DNA of 34,537 bases from Akkermansiaceae bacterium (GCA_026461385.1 JAPJNB010000042.1:1-34537), one strand, 5' to 3'. Counted from the first letter of the stretch, positions 15,838 to 25,146 are shown. Made by a program: numbers and translations. The notes: generated by a model from the letters alone, not told the origin.

Positions 15838-18063
15838 ATGATCCGATTGCTGCCATGGAAATTTTTTGTTCGATACGCGGCACGGCGCTACGGGGTGATC
15901 GATCCTGCGGCATGGCTCGCGCGGGTCCGCCGCTTTGCACAACCGTCCGAAGTGGCTGAGCCCCTTGAGCTCCTTCGCGCGGGCATCATCTTCCACGCGA
16001 GAGGCTTGGTAAATGCCAAGGCGATCCAACACAACCTCGACTGGGTTTGGCCCTATTGGGTCGAACGGCAGTTCAATCCTGCCGATCCATCATTCATCCC
16101 GCGGGCATTTTCTTTCAGCCACATCAACCTCACCCATCGAAATTGGACTGCTGTTGGGCTCCCGGACTTACCGGTGTATCCGATTGTCGATCCTCGGGGC
16201 TTGGTCACACCGCTGAACGATGGGTGGTCGCTCGATTTCTGGATACTAACCGAAAATGGACCCAGTCTCTTGCCAAGTAAACTCAGCGATGATGGGGTTC
16301 GCCAGACTCTCCAACTCGATCCAACACTCAAGATCACCACCGATTGCGCCCATGCTGGTCTGGAACTCCGCACCGAAGTGACCATGGTTGCATCCAATTT
16401 CGGGACGGCCAATCTCTGCGTGATCGTGGGAGCTCTTGCGGATGCCGATGCCTGGTTGGTCATTGCTGTTAGGCCTTACAATCCTGAAGGTGTTCAGTTC
16501 ATCGACCAAATCGTCTACGACGCGAATGAGCAAGCATTTCATGTGAACGAGGAAGCATCAGTTAGATTGAGCGCCCCCCCAGAATCGCTTCAGATGGCTC
16601 ACTATGCAGACGGGGATGTCTACCTCGACCTTCAGCGGGCTGAACACCCACAAGAAGTGCATTGCCCAGTTGGAATGGCCACTGGGGCGGCGCTATTTCG
16701 ACTTCGAGAAGGGGTAAATCGCCAAATCGAAGTTTCGGTGAACCTAGACCGCGACCTCAAGGATGTGCCGTTGCGCCAACCCATCAACCACTCATGGTCC
16801 GACGCCACGCGAGGGACTGCGGAGCTTTGGATCCCGGATGAACGAATGCGGTTTCTCTATGAAGCGGCTGTGCGAACGATGATTCTTCTATCGGCGGGGG
16901 ATTTGGTGCCAGGCCCCTACACTTACCGGCGGTTTTGGTTCAGAGATGCGTGTCTCATGCTTCATCCAATGATTGCCATCGGCCTCATCGATCGGTCAAA
17001 GCGAATCATTGAAAGTTTTCCAAATCGTCAGACGCTGTCAGGATATTTTCTATCACAAGAAGGTGAGTGGGATTCTAATGGGCAGGTGCTTTGGATCGCG
17101 GCACGTTACGCCAGCATGACCGGGACACGACTTGGGAAAGAGGTCGAACAGGCGATCCGCAAGGGGGCTCGTTGGCTCCGGAATAAACGCTGTCATGCGA
17201 GTGGACTATTACCAGCTGGATTCAGTGCGGAACATCTCGGGCCGAATGATTTCTACTTTTGGGACAACTTTTGGGCACTGGGTGGCCTCCGAGACATCGC
17301 AAACTACTGGCGTAGCATTGGCGACGATGATGCGGCCTCGGATGCTGAAACACTGGCGGAAGAATTTTCTAACAGTATTGAATCTTGCATCACTGAGATT
17401 CCATCGACTCGGAGCAATGGCGCATTTCTTGCAGCGCCCGGCAGGCGGATGGATGCAGGTGCAATCGGATCGATGGTGGCAGACTACCCGCTGCAACTCT
17501 ATCCAACAGGCGATGCAAGAATCATGAAAACGTTAGAGTTCCTCATCGAACATTGCTTTCAGCGGGGTGGCTTCTTCCAAGAGATGATCCACTCGGGAAT
17601 CAACGCCTATCTAACACTTGACCTCGCTCAATCCCTGTTACGCAAGGGCGATCCTCGTTTTGGTGATCTAATCCGCCGAGTGGCTGAGCTTGCATCGCCA
17701 ACCGGCCAATGGCCAGAAGCGATCCATCCGCAGACTTTCGGGGGCTGCATGGGCGATGGGCAACATGGATGGGCGGCGGGTGAATGGATCATGATGATTC
17801 GAAATTGTTTCGTTAGAGAGGAGGCTGAATCGCTCATCATCGGATCTGGGATTCTGCCGGAGTGGTTGGCGAGTGGTGAGGAGATTCGCTTCGGCCCGAC
17901 CCAGACCGCTTGGGGGCCAGTCAGTATTCGAATCGACCACGCCTGCTTGCATTTGGACGCTCATTGGCGAGGGGATCCCCCACGCATTATGATTTCCGTG
18001 CCTGGCTTCGAAACGCAATCCAGCAATTTGTTAGAACGTGTTTTTCCACTTAAAAAATTATGA
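15838..18063 (+). CDS. Six-hairpin-glycosidase-like protein (GH15/GH65-like fold)
   Basis: A 741-residue protein starting at ATG 15838 (MIRLLPWKFFVRYAARRYG). The N-terminal half is beta-rich. The C-terminal half carries motifs of (alpha/alpha)6-barrel glycosidases: YRRFWFRDACLML, EGEWDSNGQVLWIAARYAS, FYFWDNFWALGGLRD and GGFFQEMIHSGINAYLTLDLAQS. The Trp/Arg-Asp segment and repeated aromatic helices resemble glucoamylase-type and glycoside-phosphorylase-type enzymes. Acidic residues in EGEWD, FYFWDN and QEMIH are candidates for catalysis, but I cannot assign them. There is no signal peptide or membrane helix, so it is probably cytoplasmic. The stop overlaps the start of the glycosyltransferase (ATGA), so the two are co-translated and may act on the same glycan or glycolipid. 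Confidence 0.75.
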   Translation: MIRLLPWKFFVRYAARRYGVIDPAAWLARVRRFAQPSEVAEPLELLRAGIIFHARGLVNAKAIQHNLDWVWPYWVERQFNPADPSFIPRAFSFSHINLTHRNWTAVGLPDLPVYPIVDPRGLVTPLNDGWSLDFWILTENGPSLLPSKLSDDGVRQTLQLDPTLKITTDCAHAGLELRTEVTMVASNFGTANLCVIVGALADADAWLVIAVRPYNPEGVQFIDQIVYDANEQAFHVNEEASVRLSAPPESLQMAHYADGDVYLDLQRAEHPQEVHCPVGMATGAALFRLREGVNRQIEVSVNLDRDLKDVPLRQPINHSWSDATRGTAELWIPDERMRFLYEAAVRTMILLSAGDLVPGPYTYRRFWFRDACLMLHPMIAIGLIDRSKRIIESFPNRQTLSGYFLSQEGEWDSNGQVLWIAARYASMTGTRLGKEVEQAIRKGARWLRNKRCHASGLLPAGFSAEHLGPNDFYFWDNFWALGGLRDIANYWRSIGDDDAASDAETLAEEFSNSIESCITEIPSTRSNGAFLAAPGRRMDAGAIGSMVADYPLQLYPTGDARIMKTLEFLIEHCFQRGGFFQEMIHSGINAYLTLDLAQSLLRKGDPRFGDLIRRVAELASPTGQWPEAIHPQTFGGCMGDGQHGWAAGEWIMMIRNCFVREEAESLIIGSGILPEWLASGEEIRFGPTQTAWGPVSIRIDHACLHLDAHWRGDPPRIMISVPGFETQSSNLLERVFPLKKL

Positions 18064-19346
18064 AAATCGCCATGTTCACGAATACCTACCTCCCGCACGT
18101 CGGGGGGGTGGCGAGATCCATTAAAACATTAGAGGATGCTTGCCGCACGGCTGGCCACGAAGTGAAGGTCATCGCACCGACGTTCTTAGGTCAGAAATCG
18201 GCACCCGATGTGTTGCGAGTTCCCGCAGTCCAAAATTTCAATGGTAGCGATTTTTCCATGCGAATCCCTGTGCCTAACTTGATTCGTGAGTTCATCGAAG
18301 ATTTTAAACCGGACGTGATTCACAGTCACCACCCATTTCTATTAGGAGATGCGGCGTTGCGGGAAGCATGGAAAATGCAAGTGCCTATCGTTTTCACCCA
18401 TCACACGCTCTACGAGCGTTACACACACTATGTGCCGCTTGATTCCACTGCGCTGAAGCGTGTCGTGATCCAGTTAGGCACCGAATATTGCAACCTATGT
18501 GACCAAGTTATCGCGCCGAGTGGTAGTATCGCGAGGTTGCTTCGGGAGCGGGGGGTTATCACACCCATTGAGGTGATACCAACTGGGGTGGACATTGATT
18601 TTTTCGCAAATGGCGATTCACTGCAATTTCGCCAGACGATCAACATTCCCCAACAGGCGATGGTGATTGGCCATGTTGGTCGCCTTGCGAAGGAGAAGAA
18701 CGTATTGTTTCTAGCAGATGCGGTGGCCACGGCCTTGCACGATGATCCATCTGCGGTTTTTCTAGTGGTGGGTGATGGGGAGCATCACAGAGACATGATG
18801 GACATCCTCAGGCAGAAGGCATCGGACTGTCAGATCCATGCGGTGGGGAAGCTCACTGGCCAAGATTTGGCAGATGCTTATGCGGCGATGGATTGCTTTG
18901 TGTTTGCCTCACAAACCGAGACGCAGGGGCTCGTGTTGGCGGAGGCAATGGCGGCCGGAATTCCCGTGGTGGCACTTGACGGCCCTGGGGTGCGGGAGAT
19001 CGTCAGGCATGATGAAAACGGCTTACTTCTCAATGGCAAGGCCACTGCCGATGAATTCGCTTTAGTGATTGGGGCGCTAATTCGAAATTCCGAATTGTTA
19101 AAGTACTTCAAACAAAAATCTAAGGAAACTGCTGCAGAATACGGTGCCAAGACCTGTGTGCAGTGCGTCATTGAGTGCTATGAAAAGCTCATCGCTCATG
19201 ATGGGCGAAAGAGAAAGTTAAATCTAACAGCATGGGATCGCCTCCTATCCGGCATCGAGATCGAGTGGGATTTGTTCGTCGAAAAGCTCTCGGCGGGAGC
19301 GGCCGCTGTGGTGGAAACGCAAGCAACCAAAGCTCACCTTGATTAG
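18060..19346 (+). CDS. GT4-family glycosyltransferase, diacylglycerol-glucosyltransferase-like
   Basis: A 428-residue retaining GT-B enzyme. The N-terminal domain starts MKIAMFTNTYLPHVGGVARS, with the Gly-Gly loop, and has DVIHSHHPFLLG and VFTHHTLYERYTHYVP. The C-terminal domain has IEVIPTGVDIDFF, GHVGRLAKEKN and the E-x7-E pair Glu287/Glu295 (QTETQGLVLAEAMAAG) that binds the nucleotide sugar. This N-terminal pattern is close to GT4 enzymes that glucosylate diacylglycerol, so a membrane-lipid acceptor is plausible, though other acceptors cannot be excluded. The ATG overlaps the previous stop by 4 bases and the stop overlaps the next start by 8 bases if a TTG is used, so it is the middle gene of a tight operon. 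Confidence 0.9.
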   Translation: MKIAMFTNTYLPHVGGVARSIKTLEDACRTAGHEVKVIAPTFLGQKSAPDVLRVPAVQNFNGSDFSMRIPVPNLIREFIEDFKPDVIHSHHPFLLGDAALREAWKMQVPIVFTHHTLYERYTHYVPLDSTALKRVVIQLGTEYCNLCDQVIAPSGSIARLLRERGVITPIEVIPTGVDIDFFANGDSLQFRQTINIPQQAMVIGHVGRLAKEKNVLFLADAVATALHDDPSAVFLVVGDGEHHRDMMDILRQKASDCQIHAVGKLTGQDLADAYAAMDCFVFASQTETQGLVLAEAMAAGIPVVALDGPGVREIVRHDENGLLLNGKATADEFALVIGALIRNSELLKYFKQKSKETAAEYGAKTCVQCVIECYEKLIAHDGRKRKLNLTAWDRLLSGIEIEWDLFVEKLSAGAAAVVETQATKAHLD

Positions 19347-21801
19347 CCGCATCGGAACTCTAGTGAGATGGATCCGGCGAGAAACTAGCCGAACCGGCTG
19401 GACTGCGCGGATTCTTGGGATCAGGAAACCCACCATGGTGGGTGATGAGCCGGGACTGATCATGATCCAGATCGACGGCCTTTCGAGGGAGGAATTCAAT
19501 CGGGCGATTGCTGAGGGAAGGTTGCCGTTTCTTGCTCGTCTGATTCGACGCAAGCATTTCACTTTGGAGAGCTTTTATTCAGGAGTACCATCGACTACCC
19601 CAGCGGTTCAGGGGGAAATTTTTTTTGGCGTGCGGACGGCGGTACCAGCTTTTGAATTTCTCAATCGTAAGTCAGGAAAAGTTTTTCGGATGTATGAATC
19701 GACAGCGGCGGCTAGCATTCAGTTAGAGCTAGAGAAGAAATGTGCCGAACCCTTGCTGCGAGGTGGACGTGCATATTTGGACATCTATCGCGCGGGTGCA
19801 GATGATTCACGGTATTGTTCGCAGGACACCGCGCTTCGTGAAGTGCTCCGACGTCAGCACCCACTGAAGTGGGTGTTGCTTGGGTTTATTTATGCACCTC
19901 GGGTCGTTAGGATGGTTGCTTTGTTCCTACTCGAATGCTTCCTCGCAATTTTTGATGCGATGAGAGGAATTTATGAGCAGGGCAAACTCTATCATGAGTT
20001 GGCATTCATTCCCGCACGGGTCTTCTTTAGCATCGTGCTGAGAGAACTCGTTCGGTTTCGTGTGATGTTTGATGTGGAGACTGGTGTACAAGTCATTCAT
20101 GCCAATTTCTTGGGTTATGATGAACAAGCGCATCGCCGGGGACCGGGCTCGATCTTTGCCCATTGGACGTTGAAGGGGATTGATCGGGCAGTGCGCGACA
20201 TCTGTCGCGTGGCCGAGCGGTCGAATCGTCGAGATTACGAATGGATCGTCTATTCAGATCATGGGCAGGAGAGCACCACCGCATTTGAAGTTCTCCATGG
20301 GCGGACGGTCGCTGATGCAGTAAAGGAAGTTTTTGGGCGTGGTCCGCTTGAACATCGGGAGTTGTGGGTGAGTCGCATGCCGGAGGTTGTTGCGAGGTCG
20401 ATTGATTCATGCCGACAATATCTTGGGATGACGCCGAAATGCAGGGACCATATGGCGGCGCCCGACCCAAAAAGCCAGATTGTCCTAACAGCGATGGGGC
20501 CAGTGGGTCACTTGTATTTGCCTGATAAACTAACAGAAAAAGAGATGGATAGCTATGCTAAAGATCTAGTTAAAGTTGCTGGTATTCCGCTCGTGCTAAC
20601 CACCAAACTTGATGGCAAGGTGCTAGCTTACAACGCTGAGGGCGTGTGGGACTTGCCGGCTAATTCCAAAGAGGTGATTGGAAATGATCATCCGTTCCCA
20701 GACGAAGCGTCGGAGGATCTTGTGGCGCTGTGTCGGCATCATGATGCAGGGGACTTTGTGATGAGCGGTTGGAACCCACGATCGGCTCCTGTTAGTTTTG
20801 CGATGGAAAGTGGTGGACATGGTGGTCCTGGACGGCGCGAGACAGAAGGTTTTTTGCTGATTCCAGACCGGATTTATCGTTGGCACATGGCGCATCTTCC
20901 AGTGACGCGGCTCAGGGTGAGGGGTGTTGACCTGCGCGATGTCGCGCGGCACTTTCTCGGACGGGACGGTAAGCGAGATGAGTGCGTACCTGAACGCCCA
21001 GTCCGCAATGAGAATCTAACATTTCGGGTGATGACCTACAACATCCACAGTTGTCGTGGAGTTGATGGAAAGATCCGCCCGGAGAGGATCGCGAGGGTGA
21101 TGAATCAATTTGATCCTGACATCATCGCGGTACAGGAACTCGACGTTCATCGTGCGCGAAGTGGGATGCTTGACCAGTCTCAAGTCATTGCCGACCACCT
21201 TCGCATGGATCATGTCTTTCATGCGGTTTTCGAGGAGGAGCACGAGTGCTATGGGATTGCGATTTTCTCAAAGTACCCGTTGAAGGTGGTGAAGGCTGAT
21301 CACCTGACGGGGGCGAAGCGCATGATTTTCCGAGAGGCGCGTGGGGCGATCTGGGTTCGGATCGAGTTGGAGGGCTGCTTGCCGCTTCATTTTATCAACA
21401 CGCATTTTGGGCTTGGGCGGCGAGAGAAACGCTTGCAAGTTGAGCATCTGTTAGGAAGCAAATGGTTAGGGGGGATTCCTGAAGCCGAGCCCGTCATTCT
21501 GTGTGGTGACTTCAACTCAGGGCCTCGGTCCAAAGTATTTAAGCGATTGAGTCAGCGACTGGTTGATGTTCAGCAGGTATCTTCTGGGCAAAAGCCTCGA
21601 GCGACGTTTTCATCCGTTAGGCCCATGATGAGAATTGACCATATCTTTGTCAGCCGTCACTTCAGAGTTGATGCGGTCGATCGTCCGGACACACTCACGG
21701 CGGTTGTGGCATCCGACCATCTGCCGGTTTGTGCCGAAGTGAGTCTCGGGCTTCTTGAGGAACCATTCACTGAACGTTCTAAAGAGGTGCCTTCCAAATG
21801 A
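19339..21801 (+). CDS. Fusion of alkaline-phosphatase-superfamily phosphodiesterase and EEP phosphatase
   Basis: An 820-residue two-enzyme protein (numbering from TTG 19339). Residues about 38-545 form an alkaline-phosphatase-superfamily domain of the phosphodiesterase/NPP kind: Asp46 in IQIDGLS, nucleophile Thr86 or Thr87 in PSTTPAVQG, Asp261/His265 in GYDEQAHRRGP, Asp307/His308 in YSDHGQ and His494 in SGGHGGPG. Residues about 560-802 form an EEP domain with Asn568 (MTYNIHS), Glu600 (AVQELD), His689 (INTHFG), Asp724/Asn726 (CGDFNSGP), Asp767/His768 (RIDHIF) and Asp793/His794 (SDHLPV). Both sites look complete. A hydrophobic stretch at 178-206 may touch the membrane. Candidate starts are TTG 19339 (overlapping the previous stop), GTG 19363 and ATG 19435. 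The context suggests cleavage of phosphodiester and phosphomonoester groups on a glycolipid or similar substrate; this is inference. Confidence 0.85.
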   Translation: MISRIGTLVRWIRRETSRTGWTARILGIRKPTMVGDEPGLIMIQIDGLSREEFNRAIAEGRLPFLARLIRRKHFTLESFYSGVPSTTPAVQGEIFFGVRTAVPAFEFLNRKSGKVFRMYESTAAASIQLELEKKCAEPLLRGGRAYLDIYRAGADDSRYCSQDTALREVLRRQHPLKWVLLGFIYAPRVVRMVALFLLECFLAIFDAMRGIYEQGKLYHELAFIPARVFFSIVLRELVRFRVMFDVETGVQVIHANFLGYDEQAHRRGPGSIFAHWTLKGIDRAVRDICRVAERSNRRDYEWIVYSDHGQESTTAFEVLHGRTVADAVKEVFGRGPLEHRELWVSRMPEVVARSIDSCRQYLGMTPKCRDHMAAPDPKSQIVLTAMGPVGHLYLPDKLTEKEMDSYAKDLVKVAGIPLVLTTKLDGKVLAYNAEGVWDLPANSKEVIGNDHPFPDEASEDLVALCRHHDAGDFVMSGWNPRSAPVSFAMESGGHGGPGRRETEGFLLIPDRIYRWHMAHLPVTRLRVRGVDLRDVARHFLGRDGKRDECVPERPVRNENLTFRVMTYNIHSCRGVDGKIRPERIARVMNQFDPDIIAVQELDVHRARSGMLDQSQVIADHLRMDHVFHAVFEEEHECYGIAIFSKYPLKVVKADHLTGAKRMIFREARGAIWVRIELEGCLPLHFINTHFGLGRREKRLQVEHLLGSKWLGGIPEAEPVILCGDFNSGPRSKVFKRLSQRLVDVQQVSSGQKPRATFSSVRPMMRIDHIFVSRHFRVDAVDRPDTLTAVVASDHLPVCAEVSLGLLEEPFTERSKEVPSK

Positions 21802-24487
21802 TACGCACGGCGTCAAGGCGCGGCCTGGCATTCGAGATGACGGATGCGAGCTCGGACTGCCTCGCCTCAAGCGTTGAGATTTCTTCCGGCTTGATGTGAT
21901 CGTTCACCTCTGCAAGGTCGCGCAATCTAGCAATTTCGAGTGACGTCTCGCGGTGCATTCGATGAAGGGCATCTTGGATGACCTCGTGACTTTTTTGATC
22001 ACCGATCGCGCGTGTCTTTTCTAACATCGACGGGAGGAACGTGCGTTTCAATTTTTCATTCCTCAGCAGGGAGCTGGGGTCACCTTTGCGCAGTGGCGGG
22101 TGGGCAAAGAAATCCTCGTCCGTGAGGTCATTGCCCACGTGATCAACGATGATCCGCAGTGGGGTTTGCGGCAGGAAGCGATCCACATGGAGTTTTGCGG
22201 GTGCGATGCACTCAATTACGAGCCAAGACTCTAACAAGATTATTTTTTCTCCCGTTGAGTCCCAGACGCCGAACGTTGCGTTGCCATTGGGTGAGGCGAG
22301 CATGAGGTCAAGTGCGCCGCGGATCATGGGGTGGTCGAGTGTTAGAAACAATTCCAGTTCATGCTCCAAGGCGCGCTGGCGGTTCAGTGTCACGGTCATT
22401 CCATCCTGAGGGAGTGCGGGAAATGCGTCGGATTTCAAGCCGCCTGGACGTAGGAAATACCGCCGGTCACCGAGGTCTTCGATGTGCAAACCCGAAAACT
22501 CAAAAAGCCGAAGGATAAATTCTTCGAAGTCATGGTTTTGATCCCACTGGTGGATGTTTGTTACCAAGTGCGCTGACTGATCAACTTGGTGCGAGCTCAG
22601 AGCGAGCAGGCGGTCTTGTCCACGGGCGAGGCGTTCCGAGACTTGTTTTTTAAGCGCCTGGGTATGGTCGATAAGGGAATCTAACAGCGAGTGGTCATCG
22701 AGCGCTTCTTCGAATTCAATTGCCAGTTCTCGTTGAATCTCGGCGGCTCCACGCAGGCTGGTGCGGAACGCATCGAGTCCCTCATTGAGCCAGCGGACCC
22801 TGACCTCTTCGGTACTTGAGGGCAGATAGGGTACGTGAATGTGAATGGTGCCTCGTTGGCCGATCCGGTCGAGTCTACCGATGCGTTGTTCTAGCAGATC
22901 GACATCGTCGGGTAGGTCGTAAAGCACGAGGTGCCTTGCAAATTGGAAGTTTCTTCCCTCGCTGCCGATTTCTGAGCAGACGAGAATCCGTGCACCTTCA
23001 GGTTCCGCAAAGAACGCTGCATTTCGGTCGCGCTGGAGCAGGGTGAGATCTTCATGGAACAGGGCTGCGGCGACTCCGGCGGCGGTCAGCAAATGTTCGA
23101 GGATCTCTTCGGCGTCGGTGCGGGTCTTGGTGATCACGAGAATCTTTTCCCCTTCGTGTTTTTCTAGCAAATCGACGAGCCAGGTGAGTTTGTCGGCGGT
23201 TGGTACGATTCGAGGTTCGCGCGATGGAAAGCCGCCGAGCATGGCACGAGTGTTGCGAAACATGACCCGACCGAGTCCAAAGCTGTCGAGAAGGTCAGCG
23301 ATCAGGCATTCGCGTGCCAAAGGCCGTCCTTCGATTAGATCCTCAAAGCGTTGCTCGAGCCGCGGTCGCCCGCGAATGATCGTCCGAATCGACTGATCGG
23401 GCGCGGCCCCTGAGGAGAGCAGGTCGACCGCGTCGGCCACTCGTTCGTACTGCAGGGTCTCCAGTCGGAATGTTTCAAGGTCACGGTATCGGTCGGGATC
23501 TAACAGTTTTAGTCGAGCGAAATGCCCTTCTGGTCCGAGTTGTTCGGGCGTGGCGGTGAGAAGCAAAAGGCCGTGGATGGTCCCCGCTAAGGATTCGACT
23601 AACTGGTAGGCGGGGTTGGTTGCCTCGGGTGACCACTCAAGATGATGCGCCTCGTCGACCACGAGAATTTCCCAACCTGCCTCGCGGGCTTGTGCGGTGC
23701 GGAGTGGATTGGCGGCGAGATGATCGATGCTTGCTAGGACCCATTGGCTGTCGAGGTAGGGATTGCAGCCTGGGTCGCCCTGTTCGATTGCCTCGCAGCG
23801 TTCCTCGTCAAACAGGCTGAAGGAAAGTTGGAAGCGGCGAAGCAGTTCGACAAACCATTGGTGGATGAGTGGTTCTGGAACGAGAATGAGGACGCGGTCG
23901 GCTCTACCTGTTAGAATGAGGCGGTGGAGAATGAGGCAGGCTTCAATGGTTTTTCCCAACCCGACCTCGTCGGCTAACAGAACCCGCGGCTGAGGGCGGC
24001 GGGTGACCTCGTCCGCGATGAAAAGTTGATGGGGAATCAAGTCCATGCGTGCCCCCGCAAGGCCCTGGATGGGCGAGGCGCGCATTTCTGCCCTTCGGCG
24101 CAGCGCTTCGCCGCGCAAGTCGAAGTCGGCATGATCGTCCAGCTTACCGCCAAACAAGCGCTCTTCCGGTTTGCTGAAACTCATGGTGTCCGCGAGGTTT
24201 TCCTCGGAGATTTCGCCATTATGGGTTTGGTAGATCCGTAGATTGCGATCTTCCCGCACACTCGTGATGGTCATTTCCTTGCCGGTCTGGTCTTGGATTC
24301 GGTCGCCTGGCATGAATTTCACTCGCCGCAGTGGGGCGGACTCGGTGGCATACGTGCGGGATTCGCCTGCGGCGGGGAACTCGATTTGAATCCGTCCGTT
24401 GCCGCGGGTGAGGATTTTCCCTAAGCCGAGTTCGGGCTCGCCATCGCTGACCCAACGTTGGCCTCGCGTCCATGAATCGGAGTCCAT
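21779..24487 (-). CDS. rapA: RapA-type SWI2/SNF2 ATPase (RNA polymerase recycling factor)
   Basis: A 902-residue RapA/HepA homologue that in E. coli binds RNA polymerase and helps it recycle after termination. N-terminal Tudor-like modules (about 1-105: RWVSDGEPELGLGKI, RRVKFMPGDRI) precede a complete SF2 core: RMDLIPHQLFIADEV, Walker A LLADEVGLGKT with Lys179, DEAH at 278-281, LLTATPEQLGPEGHFARLKLLDPDR (RapA-specific) and motif VI region EQRIGRLDRIGQRG. A long C-terminal RapA region follows. The start at ATG 24487 fits the N-terminal Tudor-like module; the frame stays open to 24724 but only re-reads nth in antiparallel codons. It begins 4 bases after the nth stop. Its last 23 bases overlap the 3' end of the convergent EEP-fusion gene. 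Confidence 0.93.
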   Translation of the reverse strand: MDSDSWTRGQRWVSDGEPELGLGKILTRGNGRIQIEFPAAGESRTYATESAPLRRVKFMPGDRIQDQTGKEMTITSVREDRNLRIYQTHNGEISEENLADTMSFSKPEERLFGGKLDDHADFDLRGEALRRRAEMRASPIQGLAGARMDLIPHQLFIADEVTRRPQPRVLLADEVGLGKTIEACLILHRLILTGRADRVLILVPEPLIHQWFVELLRRFQLSFSLFDEERCEAIEQGDPGCNPYLDSQWVLASIDHLAANPLRTAQAREAGWEILVVDEAHHLEWSPEATNPAYQLVESLAGTIHGLLLLTATPEQLGPEGHFARLKLLDPDRYRDLETFRLETLQYERVADAVDLLSSGAAPDQSIRTIIRGRPRLEQRFEDLIEGRPLARECLIADLLDSFGLGRVMFRNTRAMLGGFPSREPRIVPTADKLTWLVDLLEKHEGEKILVITKTRTDAEEILEHLLTAAGVAAALFHEDLTLLQRDRNAAFFAEPEGARILVCSEIGSEGRNFQFARHLVLYDLPDDVDLLEQRIGRLDRIGQRGTIHIHVPYLPSSTEEVRVRWLNEGLDAFRTSLRGAAEIQRELAIEFEEALDDHSLLDSLIDHTQALKKQVSERLARGQDRLLALSSHQVDQSAHLVTNIHQWDQNHDFEEFILRLFEFSGLHIEDLGDRRYFLRPGGLKSDAFPALPQDGMTVTLNRQRALEHELELFLTLDHPMIRGALDLMLASPNGNATFGVWDSTGEKIILLESWLVIECIAPAKLHVDRFLPQTPLRIIVDHVGNDLTDEDFFAHPPLRKGDPSSLLRNEKLKRTFLPSMLEKTRAIGDQKSHEVIQDALHRMHRETSLEIARLRDLAEVNDHIKPEEISTLEARQSELASVISNARPRLDAVRIIWKAPL

Positions 24488-24491
24488 TTGG

Positions 24492-25118
24492 TTAGTTTTT
24501 TCCGAAGAGTTCGCGACAAAGCAGGCAGCTCTTGCCATTGCATCGGCGTGCTTGGCAATGCTCGCGGCCGTAGAAGATGATTTGCAGGTGGAGACGGTTC
24601 CAGGTGTCGCGAGGAAAGAGCTTTTTGAGGTCTCGCTCGGTCTGCGTGACGTTTTTCCCAGAGGTGAGCTTCCATCGGGTTGCGAGGCGGTGGATGTGGG
24701 TGTCGACCGGAAACGCAGGGACACCGAAGGCTTGAGCCATCACCACTGAGGCGGTTTTGTGGCCGACGCCAGGGAGGGCCTCGAGTGCTGCAAAGTCGGC
24801 TGGAACTTGACCTGCGTGTTGTTCGACTAGGATTTTAGAAAGTTCCGAGATTGCGGCGGATTTCCGTGGGGACAGCCCGCATGGACGGATGATGGCTTTG
24901 ATTCGATCCACGGGCACCCGCATCATTTTGTTAGGATCACTTGCAAGTTTGAAAAGTGCTGGCGTCACTTGGTTGACGCGAACATCGGTGCATTGTGCTG
25001 AGAGCAGCACCGCGATCAGCAAGGTGTATGCGTTTTGGTGATCGAGCGGGATCGGGGTCTCAGGATAAAGTTCTGCGAGGCGTTGTCGGACGTGATCGGC
25101 GCGTTGTTGTTTAAGCAT
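24492..25118 (-). CDS. nth: Endonuclease III (DNA glycosylase/AP lyase)
   Basis: A 208-residue base-excision-repair enzyme removing oxidised pyrimidines. The HhH motif LPGVGHKTASV carries catalytic Lys121 and the VDTHIHR loop carries Asp139; LLSAQCTD and the overall length match Nth. The C-terminal Cys set that normally binds a 4Fe-4S cluster (C-x6-C-x2-C-x5-C) has different spacing: Cys188, Cys193, Cys198 and Cys201, with only seven residues after the last. ATG 25118 is chosen because family members start close to it (MLKQQRADHVRQRL); an in-frame ATG at 25157 would add 13 residues and overlap folB by 11 bases, which is also possible. It is the middle gene of folB-nth-rapA. Confidence 0.92.
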   Translation of the reverse strand: MLKQQRADHVRQRLAELYPETPIPLDHQNAYTLLIAVLLSAQCTDVRVNQVTPALFKLASDPNKMMRVPVDRIKAIIRPCGLSPRKSAAISELSKILVEQHAGQVPADFAALEALPGVGHKTASVVMAQAFGVPAFPVDTHIHRLATRWKLTSGKNVTQTERDLKKLFPRDTWNRLHLQIIFYGREHCQARRCNGKSCLLCRELFGKN

Positions 25119-25146
25119 AGCAGTGGTTTGCGGGGCGCGTGGGTGC

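Noticed and set aside
24488..24724. N-terminal extension of rapA to an upstream ATG
   Set aside because: The extra 79 residues only re-read the nth gene in another frame and are Ser/Thr/Pro-rich; the RapA Tudor-like region starts at 24487.
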